Assembly (NCBI GenBank): GCA_020024915.1 | Contig: JAHHSZ010000041.1 | Span: 1-16,474 of the forward strand | Reading direction: 5' to 3' | DNA: 16,474 nt | Origin: Fusobacterium sp. | GTDB lineage: Bacteria; Fusobacteriota; Fusobacteriia; Fusobacteriales; Fusobacteriaceae | Shown: one piece after another, positions 15,687 through 16,474 of the stretch | Numbering within the stretch: the stretch's first letter is position 1 | How the letters are laid out: each line of letters begins with the position of its first letter | Notes under the pieces: generated by a model | Seen by the model: only the letters and a program-made list of their open reading frames with translations | Database searches by the model: none | What the model was told of the DNA's origin: nothing | Program-made: the position numbers and the translations under genes

Positions 15687-16470
15687 TATGCTTAATATAA
15701 TTAAAGAGAAAAAGGAGCAGGAGCTTGTAGTACTTTTAAAAAAGTATGGTAAGATTCAACTTTTAAGTAAATCTGCTCAATTTTTAGATAAAAGAGCATA
15801 TATTACTATTGATACTTTAGGAAATTTAAAGAGAAAAAGAGGTAGTTTAGCTCTTCCTGTATCTGCTTTTTTAGATGAAGCTGAGCTAATTGCTGAGATT
15901 ATTGATTCAAGTGATGTAAAAGAGAGACAAAACTACGATAAAATTGAAAGATTTTCTAGTTTAGATATTGAAAAAGTGAAATTAAACTTGATAAAAACAC
16001 TGTTTAATGGAAGCTATGACTTTGCTAAAAAATATGGAAAAGAACTTTTTTTAAGAGATAAAGATGAGTTTTTTAGGCTTCTTGCTAACTTCTCTCTAAT
16101 AGGAGAGAGCAGTAACTTAAAACCTTTAATGGTTCTTGCTCTAAAAAGATCTATGCTTGAATTTGACGAGAATATATTCTCACTATTTATCTCTTATTTT
16201 AGTAAATATAGAGATAATACTTCTAACTATGAAAGAAGTGCAGATATTAGTATTGAAATCTCAGAGCTTAAAACAATGCTTAAAGATAAGCAAGAACTTC
16301 TTAACTCTCTTGAAGGTTTAGGAATACTATCTTCTCTAACTCTTTTAGAAGAGATAAAGGTAGACAATTACAATAGATCTTTAAATAAATTAAAATTTGA
16401 AATTGAGAACACAGTTTCATTTACTCCATTGACTGAGAGAGAAAGAAAGCTTTTAAACTATTTTTTGTAG
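15676..16470 (+). CDS. Unknown protein co-transcribed with lpxK
   Basis: A 264-residue soluble protein that I do not recognise. There is no signal peptide or membrane segment. The N-terminal 75 residues mix helix and strand, with a basic patch NLKRKRG. A hydrophobic helical section at about 95-175 contains FRLLANFSLIGESSN and LKPLMVLALKRSM, reminiscent of helical-repeat or scaffold proteins (weak). A short coiled-coil-like segment with SELKTMLKDKQELLNSLE follows near 200-220, and the tail is TERERKLLNYFL. The ATG at 15676 overlaps lpxK by 11 bp, with GGAGG 11 nt upstream, slightly long. The frame is open to a TTG at 15658 and there is another ATG at 15688, so the start is uncertain by a few codons. 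Composition matches its neighbours, so recent transfer is not indicated. Confidence 0.7.
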   Translation: MQFDMLNIIKEKKEQELVVLLKKYGKIQLLSKSAQFLDKRAYITIDTLGNLKRKRGSLALPVSAFLDEAELIAEIIDSSDVKERQNYDKIERFSSLDIEKVKLNLIKTLFNGSYDFAKKYGKELFLRDKDEFFRLLANFSLIGESSNLKPLMVLALKRSMLEFDENIFSLFISYFSKYRDNTSNYERSADISIEISELKTMLKDKQELLNSLEGLGILSSLTLLEEIKVDNYNRSLNKLKFEIENTVSFTPLTERERKLLNYFL

Positions 16471-16474
16471 GAGG
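16469..16474 (+). promoter_or_regulatory. Ribosome site of a downstream gene, outside the window
   Basis: AGGAGG overlaps the TAG stop of the preceding gene (16468-16470) at the very end of the window. By analogy with the coupled starts elsewhere here, another gene probably begins a few bases beyond, so the lpxK operon continues. Confidence 0.6.

Overview
The window is AT-rich, with strong purine-starting AGGAGG-type ribosome sites, AGA-dominated arginine codons and closely packed genes. It combines lpxK (lipid A synthesis, so an outer-membrane bacterium) with sepF, an MgtE transporter, a yggS-sepF pair and a Bacillus-type phosphosugar mutase. That mix points to Fusobacteriota, most likely Fusobacterium or a close relative such as Cetobacterium. 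This is inferred from gene content and composition; no 16S or other marker is present. I see no mobile elements, CRISPR arrays, tRNAs or rRNAs. It reads as ordinary core chromosome.

Left part, minus strand (1-8507). Transcribed right to left, the order is: mgtE (magnesium channel, own promoter and a clear terminator); a five-gene cluster pgcA-like phosphosugar mutase, hemW, yggS, sepF and a PP-loop sulfur-transferase-like RNA modification gene; alsT-type sodium:alanine symporter; and alr (alanine racemase, cut by the window edge). Genes of the cluster are 2-13 bp apart, often with the Shine-Dalgarno of one gene touching the stop of the previous one. alsT and alr lie in series, each with its own putative promoter, which suggests alanine uptake feeding D-alanine for peptidoglycan.

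Right part, plus strand (8652-16474). mgtE and rsmB diverge from a 144 bp region. rsmB (16S rRNA m5C methyltransferase) overlaps trmR-like (tRNA U34 O-methyltransferase) by 7 bp, and the pair ends at a 12-bp-stem terminator. A second unit follows: a small cysteine-rich winged-helix protein, then smc 24 bp later. A good sigma70-type promoter then drives lpxK, which overlaps an unrecognised 264-residue gene. That gene ends in TAGGAGG at the window edge, so the operon continues outside.

Three genes here act on RNA or are predicted to (rsmB, trmR, the PP-loop enzyme). Others serve envelope and division (alr, alsT, sepF, lpxK, smc for chromosome folding) and cofactor or metal homeostasis (yggS, hemW, mgtE). 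The least explained items are the Cys-rich winged-helix protein before smc, the PP-loop enzyme with three conserved-looking cysteines and an extra C-terminal domain, and the unknown gene after lpxK. I found no convincing new multi-gene system. Several annotated starts were moved downstream of the longest ORF because the ribosome site decides for the inner codon (sepF, mgtE, rsmB, hemW and the last gene).
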